Shown in pieces: positions 16,572 to 24,554 of a DNA stretch of 41,732 nucleotides (position 1 is its first letter; each line of letters starts with the position of its first letter). Both the position numbers and the translations under genes were made by a program. This DNA comes from Brasilonema sp. CT11 (GTDB taxonomy: Bacteria > Cyanobacteriota > Cyanobacteriia > Cyanobacteriales > Nostocaceae). The notes beneath the pieces were generated by a model. The model worked only from the letters and a program-made list of their open reading frames with translations, was not told where the DNA came from and did not search any database. Where the stretch lies: the NCBI RefSeq assembly GCF_017982655.1, contig NZ_JABXYX010000065.1:1-41732 (forward strand), given 5' to 3'.

Positions 16572-17933
16572 ATGCCTGAAATTGAAAACGTCAAACCTCG
16601 TCCACAGTTACTAATTGTTAGTAACGATGTAGTAGATACTAAAATGGCAGGTCCAGGGATGCGTTACTTGGAATTAGCACGTGTCCTTAGTCAGGATTTG
16701 GATGTCACCCTTGCTATCCCCTCGGAAACAACTCTCGAAGTCCTTAATATTAAATTGGTGCGTTACTGGGATGAACGCCCGAAAAGTTTACAAGTGTTGG
16801 TGGAAAGCAGTGATATAGCCTTGGTGTCTGGTTACATGGTAGAAAAATTTCCCTTTCTGCACCAGACAGAAAAACGCATCATTGTTGACTTGTATGATCC
16901 GTTTATTTTAGAAAATTTACACTACCATCTCAACAAGCCGATCGCCGCACAGGAAAGCTTGAACAACCGCGCAGTAGACGTAACCAACAATCTAGCGCGT
17001 TTAGGTGATTTTTTCATTTGTGGAAGCGATCGCCAACGAGATTTCTGGATCGGTTTACTCGCTTCCAATGGACGCATTAACCCCCACAATTTTGCCAAAG
17101 ATACCAGCCTGCGTTCTTTGATTGATGTCGTAGGAATCGGTTTTCTTAACCGAGAACCCCGTCCTAATCCTACATTACGCGGTATACATCCTGGATTTCC
17201 AGAAGATGCTCGTATTGTACTATGGGGTGGCGGCATTTGGGATTGGCTCGATCCCCTGACTTTGGTAAAAGCTTGGACTGGTGTGATTGCTCAATACCCA
17301 CAAGCACGACTCGTATTTTTAGGAACACGTCATCCCAATCCTCAGGTTGCTCCACATAAAATGGCGGAACAAGTTCAAGTGCTTGCTGCTGAAATTGGCG
17401 AAAAAGACCGTACCATTTTCTTTTACGAGTGGATACCATACGAACAAAGAGAAGCACTGTTGTGTGAAGCCGATATTGGTGTCACTCTTCATCCGCCACA
17501 CATCGAAACTCGTTATTCCATTCGCACACGAGTATTAGATTATCTTTGGGCACGTTTACCTGTACTTGTGAGTGAGGGAGATATCACGAGTGAGTGGGTA
17601 AAAGAGTATGGTATTGGTAAAGCTGTACCACCATTGGATGCGGAAGCAGTGCGAGTGGCGATCGCCCAAATATTAGAACGCCCCAAATCATCTTGGGCTT
17701 CAGCATTTGAACCCTTACACGACTCCTTAAATTGGTCACAAGTCGTCGAACCTCTGCGGCGCTACTGTTTACAACCAGAGTACGCACCTGACCGACAAAC
17801 ACGTAGACTCGTCACCCCCACCGTGGTAAAACGTGGTAAATTAGCGCGAGTTTTTGAAATTTGGCGTACTGAGGGAAGTAGCGAACTTCTGCAACGTATT
17901 GGGAAAAAGTTTCGGCGAGGACTAGCAGGGTAA
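16572..17933 (+). CDS. Glycosyltransferase, GT-B fold, atypical donor site
   Basis: A 453-residue protein typical of cyanobacterial glycosyltransferases that begin LLIVSNDVVDTKMAGPGMRY. Other landmarks are IIVDLYDPF, FFICGSDRQRDFW, IVLWGGGIWDWLDPLTLVKAW (donor-domain start) and ETRYSIRTRVLDYLWARLPVLVSEGD. The usual EX7E is not present as such; ETRYSIRTR with a following Asp stands in its place. Unlike the genes before it, this one has two HIP1 octamers (about 17027 and 17657) and a higher GC share, so it looks native to the chromosome. It is followed immediately by a broken glycosyltransferase fragment. Confidence 0.84.
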   Translation: MPEIENVKPRPQLLIVSNDVVDTKMAGPGMRYLELARVLSQDLDVTLAIPSETTLEVLNIKLVRYWDERPKSLQVLVESSDIALVSGYMVEKFPFLHQTEKRIIVDLYDPFILENLHYHLNKPIAAQESLNNRAVDVTNNLARLGDFFICGSDRQRDFWIGLLASNGRINPHNFAKDTSLRSLIDVVGIGFLNREPRPNPTLRGIHPGFPEDARIVLWGGGIWDWLDPLTLVKAWTGVIAQYPQARLVFLGTRHPNPQVAPHKMAEQVQVLAAEIGEKDRTIFFYEWIPYEQREALLCEADIGVTLHPPHIETRYSIRTRVLDYLWARLPVLVSEGDITSEWVKEYGIGKAVPPLDAEAVRVAIAQILERPKSSWASAFEPLHDSLNWSQVVEPLRRYCLQPEYAPDRQTRRLVTPTVVKRGKLARVFEIWRTEGSSELLQRIGKKFRRGLAG

Positions 17934-17938
17934 CCAGC

Positions 17939-18010
17939 TTTAAAAAAGCTATTCAAGAATTTTCGCCAGATATAATTGCTGCTTCATCTTTCCTGACTCA
18001 ACTAATTTGA
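17939..18010 (+). pseudogene. Relic of a GT4 glycosyltransferase gene
   Basis: Bases 17939-17992 match 19044-19097, inside the GT4 gene at 18711-19940, at 48 of 54 positions and codon for codon. Both encode KKAIQEF-x-x-DIIAASSF. Similarity stops abruptly after that, and the frame ends at a TGA at 18008-18010. The piece lies just 5 bases past the stop of the upstream glycosyltransferase and touches the 3' end of the antisense methyltransferase. It is the debris of a duplicated or deleted glycosyltransferase gene. Confidence 0.85.
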
Positions 18011-18562
18011 AACTTTTTGAATCCATACTTGGTATTCTTTGTACAACAATTTAATTTTGTGACCATAGATTGAAAGAAACGCATCAATAGCTGGTTTTGG
18101 ATTTGTCCCATCGCTGTATTCCTCGCCGTTGTACTGGCTGTTCCATAAATAGTCATCAAAAGCCATAATTCCATTATTTCTAAGTAATCGAAAAGACAAA
18201 ACAGCGTCTTCAAGTACATTTATTGCATTGTGACAACCATCTATATAAATAAAATCAAATTCTTCAAACTCAAAAGTTTTTAATACTTTTGTTGAACTAC
18301 CTTGATGAAAGGTCACTTTATTACGGACACCCGTTTTGTCCAAATTATCGAAAAGAACATCTTGAATCCACATATCAATACAATCGATATGGGCGTTTGT
18401 GTGAGTGAGAATATTGTCTAAAAGCCAAGTTGTTGATCTTCCCTCGTACGTTCCTATTTCGAGAAAGTGACATGGTTTCTCTATATATGCCGATAAATAC
18501 TTCTCAAATACAGATATGTTTCCAATAAACCAATCGTACTTAAAGGTATATTTTTTGACCAT
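18002..18562 (-). CDS. Class I SAM-dependent methyltransferase (Methyltransf_24/CmcI-like), antisense to the locus
   Basis: A 186-residue protein. It has motif I in HFLEIGTYEGRSTTWLLDN (about residues 32-50), an acidic strand-2 end CIDMW, and FDFIYIDGCHNAINVLEDAV, the D-G-x-H pattern of the Methyltransf_24 group, where the Asp and His are often metal or substrate ligands. GIMAFDDYLW follows. Members methylate small molecules or sugars, and many lie in glycan loci. It is the only gene on the minus strand between 2371 and 19940 and is wedged between a glycosyltransferase relic and its intact relative. This suggests it arrived by recombination or insertion. The gene is AT-rich. Confidence 0.82.
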   Translation of the reverse strand: MVKKYTFKYDWFIGNISVFEKYLSAYIEKPCHFLEIGTYEGRSTTWLLDNILTHTNAHIDCIDMWIQDVLFDNLDKTGVRNKVTFHQGSSTKVLKTFEFEEFDFIYIDGCHNAINVLEDAVLSFRLLRNNGIMAFDDYLWNSQYNGEEYSDGTNPKPAIDAFLSIYGHKIKLLYKEYQVWIQKVSN

Positions 18563-18710
18563 TTTGACTACAAAACTTTGTTTATGATTGTTCCATAGTA
18601 GTGCGAGATGTGTTTTAATACAAGTCAGCTAACTCTAGCTGAACTTTACTAATGGTGAATGCACTGAAGTTAAAATATTGATGATTTCAGTTTGCTAGCA
18701 AGTGTTATTA

Positions 18711-19940
18711 ATGAAAATTCTGCACGTTACTCAAGGTTATACCCCAGCAATTGGGGGTACAGAATTACTTATTCAACGTGTTTCTGAAGAATTAGTTCGG
18801 CAATTTGGCGATGAAGCGACTGTTTTCACCACAAATTGCTTCAATGGAGAAGGTTTTTTTAATCCAAAGCTACCACGTTTACAACCAGGTGAAGAAGAAA
18901 TTAACGGTGTCAAAGTGCGGCGGTTTCCAGTCAATAGCCGAATCAGCCAAATGTTTCGATTTCCTCAAAAAGTTGCTTATCGTCTGCGTTTACCATTCAA
19001 CGAGCATTTAAGAACAATAGCAGGAGGACCAATCATTCCTGGGTTAAAAAAAGCTATCCAAGAATTTCCGGCTGATATTATTGCTGCTTCATCTTTCCCA
19101 TTACTACATATGTACGCAGCACTTAACGGTGCAAAACAATCTGGAAGACCATGTATTTTACATGGGGGCATACATCCACAGGATAATTGGGCATTTCAAC
19201 GCTCTAGAATATACAGTACAATTGGGCAATCCACTTATTATTTATCTAATACAAAATATGAGGCAGATTACGTTATCCAACAAGGAGTTTCACCTGAACG
19301 TGTAGCTGTCGTAGGAGTTGGAGTTGATCCAGAACCCTTTGCACAAATTTCCTCAACTCAAGCCAAAAATTATTTTGGTTTTAAAGAGCAACCAGTCGTA
19401 GGTTTTATTGGACAATTTGGAGGACACAAAGGAGTAGATACTCTTTTGCAAGCAATGACAATTGTCTGGCAAAAATTTCCTGATGTGCAGCTTCTACTTG
19501 CTGGAGTAAGGACAATGTTTGCAGAAAAAGTAGAAAATATTATTCATCAATTACCAGAGTCATATAAAAAGCAAGTCAAGCTTTACTATAACTTTTCTAA
19601 TCAGGAAAAACCTCTCTTATTTTCTGCCGTAGATGTGTTTGCTTATCCTTCTGGTTTTGAGTCTTTTGGAATTGCATTTTTAGAAGCTTGGGCTGCGAGT
19701 AAACCTGTGATTGGTTGTCGCGCTGGAGCAATACCTTGGGTGATAGATGAGGGAAGAGATGGGCTTTTGGTAGATTATAAAAATCAGGAAATGCTGGCAG
19801 AAGCAATTATAGATTTATTAAAAAACTCTTGTTGGGCAACAACTTTGGGTAATGCTGGTCGTGAAAAAGTTTTATCAAGATACACTTGGAGTAAGATAGC
19901 TCAAAATTTTAGAGAAGTTTATGTTGAAGCTATAAGATGA
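18711..19940 (+). CDS. Glycosyltransferase, GT4-like (GT-B fold)
   Basis: About 409 residues from ATG 18711 (MKILHVTQGYTPAIGGTE); an upstream GTG at 18702 is in frame but less likely. The N-terminal GGTE loop is typical of GT4. The donor domain starts PVVGFIGQFGGHKGVDTLLQ and holds the EX7E motif ESFGIAFLE (first Glu about residue 317) followed by KPVIGCRAGAIPWVI. It is the last gene of the polysaccharide locus. A stretch of its acceptor domain has a broken near-copy at 17939-17992, so a sister gene once lay just upstream. Confidence 0.88.
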   Translation: MKILHVTQGYTPAIGGTELLIQRVSEELVRQFGDEATVFTTNCFNGEGFFNPKLPRLQPGEEEINGVKVRRFPVNSRISQMFRFPQKVAYRLRLPFNEHLRTIAGGPIIPGLKKAIQEFPADIIAASSFPLLHMYAALNGAKQSGRPCILHGGIHPQDNWAFQRSRIYSTIGQSTYYLSNTKYEADYVIQQGVSPERVAVVGVGVDPEPFAQISSTQAKNYFGFKEQPVVGFIGQFGGHKGVDTLLQAMTIVWQKFPDVQLLLAGVRTMFAEKVENIIHQLPESYKKQVKLYYNFSNQEKPLLFSAVDVFAYPSGFESFGIAFLEAWAASKPVIGCRAGAIPWVIDEGRDGLLVDYKNQEMLAEAIIDLLKNSCWATTLGNAGREKVLSRYTWSKIAQNFREVYVEAIR

Positions 19941-19980
19941 CATGGAATATAAAATGAGTACTTGTGGACAATCAAATCAT

Positions 19981-20359
19981 TTATGATGGGAAAGAATAAC
20001 TATATGGTAAATGAATAATTTGGTCTTGATATTCATTGTTTAAATAAGCGTCAGCAATGAAGATTAGCTCATCAATATTTTGACCAATACTTAACTTAGG
20101 ATTAAGAATGAAAATTCCTGGAATGTGACGACCTTGTGCTAAATGGTCAGCTAAGTATACAGGCATAGATGTACGGTTGTTTGTTACGAGCACAAAATCA
20201 TACTCCTCACACCAAAGTAAAATTTCAGGGAAAGCGCGTACCTTTAGTAGGGGTTGTCGGTTCTCCCACAGACCATGTTGTTAAATTCCATCGCTGTCGC
20301 CGCAACTGTATCTTGTAAACTGGACTAATATTTTCATCAAGCAAATATTTGAGAGTCAT
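19981..20359 (-). pseudogene. Frameshifted DUF5615-like PIN-fold toxin
   Basis: An ATG at 20359 opens MTLKYLLDENISPVYKIQLR, the start expected of DUF5615 PIN-like proteins (catalytic Asp in LLDEN). This frame stops at TGA 20225-20227. The next frame continues the protein without loss: FPEILLWCEEYDFVLVTNNR, then MPVYLADHLAQGRHIPGIF, through to a TAA at 19981. The slip lies around 20236-20245. The gene would start inside the DUF433 gene (23-base overlap), the usual antitoxin-toxin order. The toxin therefore looks inactive unless the shift is a sequencing error. The C-terminal 70 residues alone would not form the fold. Confidence 0.8.
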
Positions 20360-20687
20360 TCTTATTCTTTTTTGCTTGTTGTTCTGCTCTTAGCTGTCGT
20401 AAGCGGAGCATAGTAGGAGAAGGATTTAGTTGTTGAGTTTTCCATCGTTGATGATTTGACTCCAGCCAGTTAGCAATATATTTACCAACGCTTTCTTGGT
20501 TGTGCAAGTAATAAAGAATAGTAGCGTAGACTTGCTCTAAGGTAATGGTGGAAAAACTATTGACAATTTCTTCAGGAGTACGACTGCGATAAATATATTC
20601 ATAAAGAATGTTTTCAATACCCACTCGTGTTCCTTTAATCCGAATATCATCGTGACATTGAAAGTCGAAATATTCCTCTAACTGCAT
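20337..20687 (-). CDS. DUF433 antitoxin-like protein
   Basis: About 116 residues from the ATG at 20687, which has GGAG 9 bases upstream; a TTG at 20702 would add five residues. The sequence MQLEEYFDFQCHDDIRIKGT, followed by an I-x-x-V/I-L-x-E-Y helix (RTPEEIVNSFSTITLEQVYATILYYLHN), fits the DUF433 winged-helix family, commonly the antitoxin half of DUF433/DUF5615 modules. The C-terminus (PSPTMLRLRQLRAEQQAKKNKND) is basic. The toxin frame starts within its 3' end. Members are thought to bind their own promoter and the toxin. Here the partner is frameshifted. Confidence 0.85.
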   Translation of the reverse strand: MQLEEYFDFQCHDDIRIKGTRVGIENILYEYIYRSRTPEEIVNSFSTITLEQVYATILYYLHNQESVGKYIANWLESNHQRWKTQQLNPSPTMLRLRQLRAEQQAKKNKNDSQIFA

Positions 20688-20780
20688 CCTTAAATTCTCC
20701 AATTTTCCTCATCTGCTGTTGCCTTTAATAAGCAAATTTTTTTCTTATAAGTAGGTCAACATAAAAAAACATAAAATACG

Positions 20781-20826
20781 ATTCTTGCGATTGCTTCGCT
20801 CCACTGCGTTTTGCTCGCAATGACAT
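20781..20826. repeat. REP-like palindromic repeat
   Basis: The stretch contains TTGCGATTGCTTCGCTCC followed by GCTCGCAATGACA. The outer arms TTGCGA and TCGCAA pair. The wording matches the widespread ATTGCTTCGCTC...CGCAATGACA type of palindromic intergenic repeat. It lies between DUF433 and the EcfT gene. Confidence 0.65.
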
Positions 20827-20852
20827 TTCACGTTTAATTAGGTTGAGCTACT

Positions 20853-20887
20853 TATAGGATTCCTATTTGATTTTTGCGAAGCTTCGT
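20853..20887. repeat. 35-base dispersed repeat, copy 2
   Basis: It is 33/35 identical to 9224-9258 in the same orientation. It is preceded by an imperfect palindrome ATAGGATTCCTAT and contains CGAAGCTTCG. Confidence 0.75.
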
Positions 20888-20890
20888 ACA

Positions 20891-20914
20891 GTTAAGCGTT
20901 AAGCGTTAAGCGTT
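20891..20914. repeat. Tandem heptamer GTTAAGC
   Basis: Three exact copies of GTTAAGC plus GTT, directly past the 35-base repeat and 2 bases before the 3' end of the EcfT gene. Confidence 0.85.
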
Positions 20915-20916
20915 CC

Positions 20917-21849
20917 CTAAACTTCAGTACCTATTGCCAGCCGAACTCCCCAGAATAAGATTAAAATTGCGATCGCCAGCCAATCACCTCTTCTCAATCG
21001 TAAATCGTGCCATTGCACACGATGTTCACTAGGACTGGTGAAACCTCGCACCGTCATAGCGCTAGCCATTTGCTCTGCTCTGAGTAGCAAATTTTCCAAC
21101 AGGCGTTCTGCTACCAACATCCAAACTTTAACGGCTCCTTTCAATCCTAACTTTTTCCAATTAATAGCCCTTGTCATCACAGAACGAATTAAATTCTGGA
21201 TTTCTTCCATAACCAGGGGAATAAACCGCAAGGACAAAGTTAAAGTCAAAGTTATTTCCGTCACAGGTAACTTGAACCGTCGCAAGGGTTGCATTAAGCT
21301 TTCTATAGCAGCGGTGATTTCCTCTGTTGCGGTTGTCAACAGATACAAATTGCAACTGTAAATAAGGGTAAACCACATCGTACTCACACTGATTCCCAAA
21401 TCCAATGAACGCCGAGTCACCTTAACTGGACCTTTGTCAAACAGCACATACTTATAACCTTGCTGCTTATTGGCGGACATTGGTGGTGGAGTAGACGGAG
21501 TCGAAGCTGATTGTTGTGTTAAAACTTGTTGTTGTTGGTTATTCGGCAGACGCGGTTGATATTTGATACCAAGTCCATCAGGAGTGATAGCTATAACGAC
21601 TAAAATAAAAAAGCAGAATGTCAACAGCCAGCCCATTTGCTGCTGCCAAACTCTTCGGGGGATTCTTGCTATTAAAGTAGCAAGAATCAACAGTACCACC
21701 AACAGCACGCGCCATAAGTTATTGGCAAGAATGTAAGTTGTCAGAAAGCTCATCAACCAGATCAGCTTGACTCGTGGATCGAGTTTATGTAACCAAGTTT
21801 GAGGTTGTTCTAAGTAAAGCCCAATTGGCAGCGATCGCAATAAATCCAT
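20917..21849 (-). CDS. EcfT/CbiQ-family transmembrane subunit of an ECF transporter
   Basis: A 310-residue membrane protein. It starts DLLRSLPIGLYLEQPQTWLHKLDPRVKL, the D-P-R-x-K entry of EcfT/CbiQ proteins, followed by two or three hydrophobic helices, and later VWMLVAERLLENLLLRAEQMASAMTVRGF. The latter holds the coupling helices (E-R-A-E-x-x-x-x-A-M-x-x-R-G-F), which dock on the ATPases. Such proteins form the shared T component of vitamin or metal uptake transporters. Between about residues 95 and 140 there is a Gln/Ser/Pro-rich insert (QQQQVLTQQSAS, TPSTPPPM) that splits the usual helix pattern. No ATPase or S component is next to it, so the substrate is unknown. Confidence 0.85.
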   Translation of the reverse strand: MDLLRSLPIGLYLEQPQTWLHKLDPRVKLIWLMSFLTTYILANNLWRVLLVVLLILATLIARIPRRVWQQQMGWLLTFCFFILVVIAITPDGLGIKYQPRLPNNQQQQVLTQQSASTPSTPPPMSANKQQGYKYVLFDKGPVKVTRRSLDLGISVSTMWFTLIYSCNLYLLTTATEEITAAIESLMQPLRRFKLPVTEITLTLTLSLRFIPLVMEEIQNLIRSVMTRAINWKKLGLKGAVKVWMLVAERLLENLLLRAEQMASAMTVRGFTSPSEHRVQWHDLRLRRGDWLAIAILILFWGVRLAIGTEV

Positions 21850-21857
21850 TTATAACC

Positions 21858-21906
21858 ATTAGTCATTAGTCGTTAGTCGTTAGTCGTTAGTCATCAGTCA
21901 TTAGTG
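21858..21906. repeat. Tandem heptamer array (A/G)T(T/C)AGTC
   Basis: Seven units in a row with period 7: ATTAGTC twice, GTTAGTC three times, ATCAGTC, ATTAGTG. A scrambled inverse version occurs at about 22130-22155. It lies upstream of the EcfT start. Confidence 0.85.
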
Positions 21907-22158
21907 AGCCAGCGCTCTTTGGAGGGGAGCCACTGCTCGACTAGGGTTTCACAGGCTTAGACGCCCGGAGGGCGGTGAGACAGCGCTCTTTGGAGGGTTT
22001 CCCGACCTAGGCGACTGCGTTAGCGCAGCGGAACCGGAGGTTCTCCCCGGAGGGCTTCCCGCAATCTGTCGCATGTGGCGTTTTCAAGGGCAGAGGCGAC
22101 GGGCGTTCCCGTAAAGGTCCATTGCCAAAGACTCATGACTGATGACTTGTGATCACTA
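21907..22158. repeat. GC-rich repeat mosaic between EcfT and Der genes
   Basis: No credible gene. CAGCGCTCTTTGGAGGG occurs twice (about 21911 and 21983), along with other purine-rich GC pieces such as GGAGGTTCTCC and GCGTTAGCGCAGCGG that pair locally. It resembles the degenerate extragenic repeats of large cyanobacterial genomes. Confidence 0.6.
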
Positions 22159-23520
22159 TTACACGCGGGTTGCTCGATTGGCATTAGTACCTTCGACTTC
22201 ACGGGCTTTTTTACTCCGCCATAAAATACGGATAGGAGTTCCTTGAAAGCCCAAATGTTGGCGAAATTGTCGCTCGATATAGCGCCGGTAGTTATCGTTA
22301 AAGCGTTTGGAATCGTTGACAAACAATGCTATTGTAGGCGGTTGACTACTAACTTGTGTCCCATAGTAAATTTTGCCTTGGCGTCCAGCACGAGAGACTG
22401 TCGGCGAGTGCCAACCTATTGCTTCTTCCAAAACTTCGTTGATAACCGCTGTACTCACACGACGTTTGTGTGATTCAGCTGCTTTATTGACCAACTCCAA
22501 AATTTTTTCTACTCGTTGTCCAGTCAAGGCGCTGACAAAAATCATTTCTGCCCATTCAGTAAAATGCAGTCGTTCTTGCAGATGTTTTTCGTAATCATAT
22601 ATCGTGTAAGAGTCTTTTTCGACAGCATCCCACTTATTGACTACAATAATACAAGCTCGACCTTCTTCAGTAATCCGCCCAACTAATTTTTGGTCTTGCT
22701 CGGTGACACCATCAAGGGCATCTATCACCAATAAAACCACATCCGCGCGACGAATTGCTTTAAAGGCACGGTTGATGCTAAAGAATTCCGGACCATATTC
22801 TACATTCTTCTTTTTGCGAATTCCTGCCGTATCAATCAAGCGGTAAATTTGCCCGTTTCGTTCCACAATAGTATCAATTGCATCACGGGTTGTACCAGAA
22901 ATTGGGCTAACAATTGCTCTTGTTTCTCCCACAAAAGTATTCAATAAACTGGATTTACCCACATTGGGACGTCCCACAATTGCCACTTTTATCTCGTTGG
23001 TTTCTGGGACTTCGGCTGTAGCAGGAAGGTAGTTAATCACTACGTCAAGTAAGTCTCCTGTACCACTTCCATGAATAGCAGAGATGGCGAAAGGTTCCCC
23101 CAAACCCAATTCCCAAAATTCGGCAGCTTGAATCAAACCTTGTTCTGGGGATTCGCATTTATTGACACCTAGCAAAACAGGGACTTTTTGTTGTCGCAAC
23201 CACTCAGCAATTTCTTCATCAGCGGGTGTTGGTCCTGTGCGACCATCTACTACAAAAATGGCAACACTTGCCTCTGCTAGGGCTGCCATTGCTTGTTGAC
23301 GAATCAATGGTAAAAATTCGGTATCATCATTAAAGACTAAACCACCAGTATCAACAACTGTAAAGTCGCGATCGCGCCAGTATGCTGGTTTGTAAGTGCG
23401 ATCGCGCGTCACACCTGGTTGATCATGAACAATAGCAGATTGTTCCTCGGCAAGACGATTGACCAAGGTAGATTTGCCCACATTCGGGCGACCAATAATA
23501 GCAACTATAGGAAGACTCAT
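22159..23520 (-). CDS. der: Ribosome-associated GTPase Der (EngA)
   Basis: About 453 residues from ATG 23520 ([20 protein letters not shown]). A GTG at 23532 with GGAG 4 bases before it would add MHPV. Two GTPase domains are plain: the first with GRPNVGKS (residues 10-17), DTGG and NKCE; the second with [12 protein letters not shown], the DTAG motif in [13 protein letters not shown], and [11 protein letters not shown]-terminal KH-like domain follows (to [17 protein letters not shown]). Der acts in assembly of the 50S ribosomal subunit and is normally essential. HIP1 octamers occur at about 23369 and 23399. It stands alone between repeat regions. Confidence 0.96.
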   Translation of the reverse strand: MSLPIVAIIGRPNVGKSTLVNRLAEEQSAIVHDQPGVTRDRTYKPAYWRDRDFTVVDTGGLVFNDDTEFLPLIRQQAMAALAEASVAIFVVDGRTGPTPADEEIAEWLRQQKVPVLLGVNKCESPEQGLIQAAEFWELGLGEPFAISAIHGSGTGDLLDVVINYLPATAEVPETNEIKVAIVGRPNVGKSSLLNTFVGETRAIVSPISGTTRDAIDTIVERNGQIYRLIDTAGIRKKKNVEYGPEFFSINRAFKAIRRADVVLLVIDALDGVTEQDQKLVGRITEEGRACIIVVNKWDAVEKDSYTIYDYEKHLQERLHFTEWAEMIFVSALTGQRVEKILELVNKAAESHKRRVSTAVINEVLEEAIGWHSPTVSRAGRQGKIYYGTQVSSQPPTIALFVNDSKRFNDNYRRYIERQFRQHLGFQGTPIRILWRSKKAREVEGTNANRATRV

Positions 23521-23650
23521 AACCGGATGCACAATGCTCCAAATCTTTATTCTAGCGGTTTCGGCTGATACTATTGTCTGTTGCAGAAAAAACTCGGTAA
23601 ACTTAGTACTTCACCACAAAAACTTTGAATGAGTAAATCAATTTTCGCTC

Positions 23651-23761
23651 CTAGTAGGACATAATTTCTAAAAACCGTGTTTTCATACCTCATGGAACTT
23701 GCTTTGAATAAGCGTTTTACAGAAAACAAAAACACGGTTTTTAACGATTAAGGACTACTAG
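23651..23761. repeat. Foldback element with 15-base perfect arms
   Basis: The arms 23669-23683 and 23729-23743 are perfect reverse complements (TAAAAACCGTGTTTT) around 45 bases. Outside them CTAGTAG (23651) and CTACTAG (23755-23761) pair again. No open frame. It looks like a small non-autonomous inverted-repeat element, or possibly a terminator-like structure in the gap upstream of der. Confidence 0.65.
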
Positions 23762-23906
23762 TCTTCTTTCCCTCTTCCTTTGCGACGCCAGTCGCCTCAA
23801 GTCGGGAAACCCGCCCAGGCGAAAGCGGCTCCTCTTTGCGCCTGTGCGGTTTTTTATTTTACCCCGCAGGCGTTGCTGTGGCGGACTACCTAGCTCACAG
23901 ACAATA
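23762..23906. repeat. GC-rich dispersed-repeat segment
   Basis: Pieces such as GTCGGGAAACCCGCC and GCGACGCCAGTCGC form small palindromes, and GGGAAACCCG recurs at about 35602-35680. No gene is seen. Confidence 0.55.
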
Positions 23907-23934
23907 AACTTCTTGCAAAATTATTTTATGGTAT
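23907..23934 (+). repeat. Left terminal inverted repeat of the IS nest
   Basis: It contains CTTGCAAAATTATTTTATGG and is the reverse complement of 27439-27466 (26 of 28 positions, the inner 23 exact). It sits 34 bases before the transposase ATG, as expected for an IS end. Confidence 0.78.
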
Positions 23935-23968
23935 AGTAGAGGGTTTTGTAGCTTGAATCAATATACCT

Positions 23969-24493
23969 ATGCGATACGAGCAAACAAAAAAGTTATCAAA
24001 TCGAGACTTCAAACGTTTGGTTGGGATGCAACGACGCACGTTCAACGAGATGGTCAAGGTGTTGCAAGATGCAGCTAGTCTCAAACAAAGGCGAGGCTGT
24101 CCAAATAAACTGGATTTAGAAGACCAAGCTCTGATTTGCTTGACATTTTGGCGAGAATATCGGACTTACTTCCATATTGCTCAAGATTGCCAGGTGTCTG
24201 AATCAACTGTTTGCCGTACAGTACAACGTGTTGAGACCATATTAGTCACTTCCAGTAGGTTTCGTTTGGGAGGAAAAAAGTCTTTGTTGAGTTCATCGCA
24301 GAAACCTCTAACAGTAGCGATGGATGTCATAGAGAGTCCGATTGAACGTCCCAAACATGGGCAAAAACGTTTTTATAGCGGCAAACAAAGAGAACATACC
24401 CTAAAATCTCAATTGGTGATTGACCTTGCAACATTTGAGAAACGACCGCAGCGTAGGCGGTCGGGTGCAGCGCCTTGTTGTGTCACCTGTTAG
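23969..24493 (+). pseudogene. IS5-family transposase, 3' half missing
   Basis: The frame encodes 174 residues. About the first 155 are transposase: MRYEQTKKLSNRDFKRLVGM, a helix-turn-helix region DCQVSESTVCRTVQRVE, then the start of the DDE catalytic domain VAMDVIESPIERPKHGQKRF and YSGKQREHTLKSQLVIDLATF. The first catalytic Asp is in AMDVIE. After about base 24437 the sequence changes to unrelated Arg-rich residues encoded by a small palindromic repeat (CGACCGC/GCGGTCG, 24443-24463). The remaining catalytic residues are absent, so this copy cannot transpose itself. No 3' half was found elsewhere in the window. Confidence 0.85.
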
Positions 24494-24554
24494 GGAGTTG
24501 AAACGCGGCATACATCAGTCGCCCCAACTCTGATAGCACTTTTTCATCGCCGCA

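Noticed and set aside
22020-22322. 100-residue frame antisense to the 3' end of der
   Set aside because: It overlaps the well-supported der gene on the same strand in another frame and extends into repeat DNA; a shadow.
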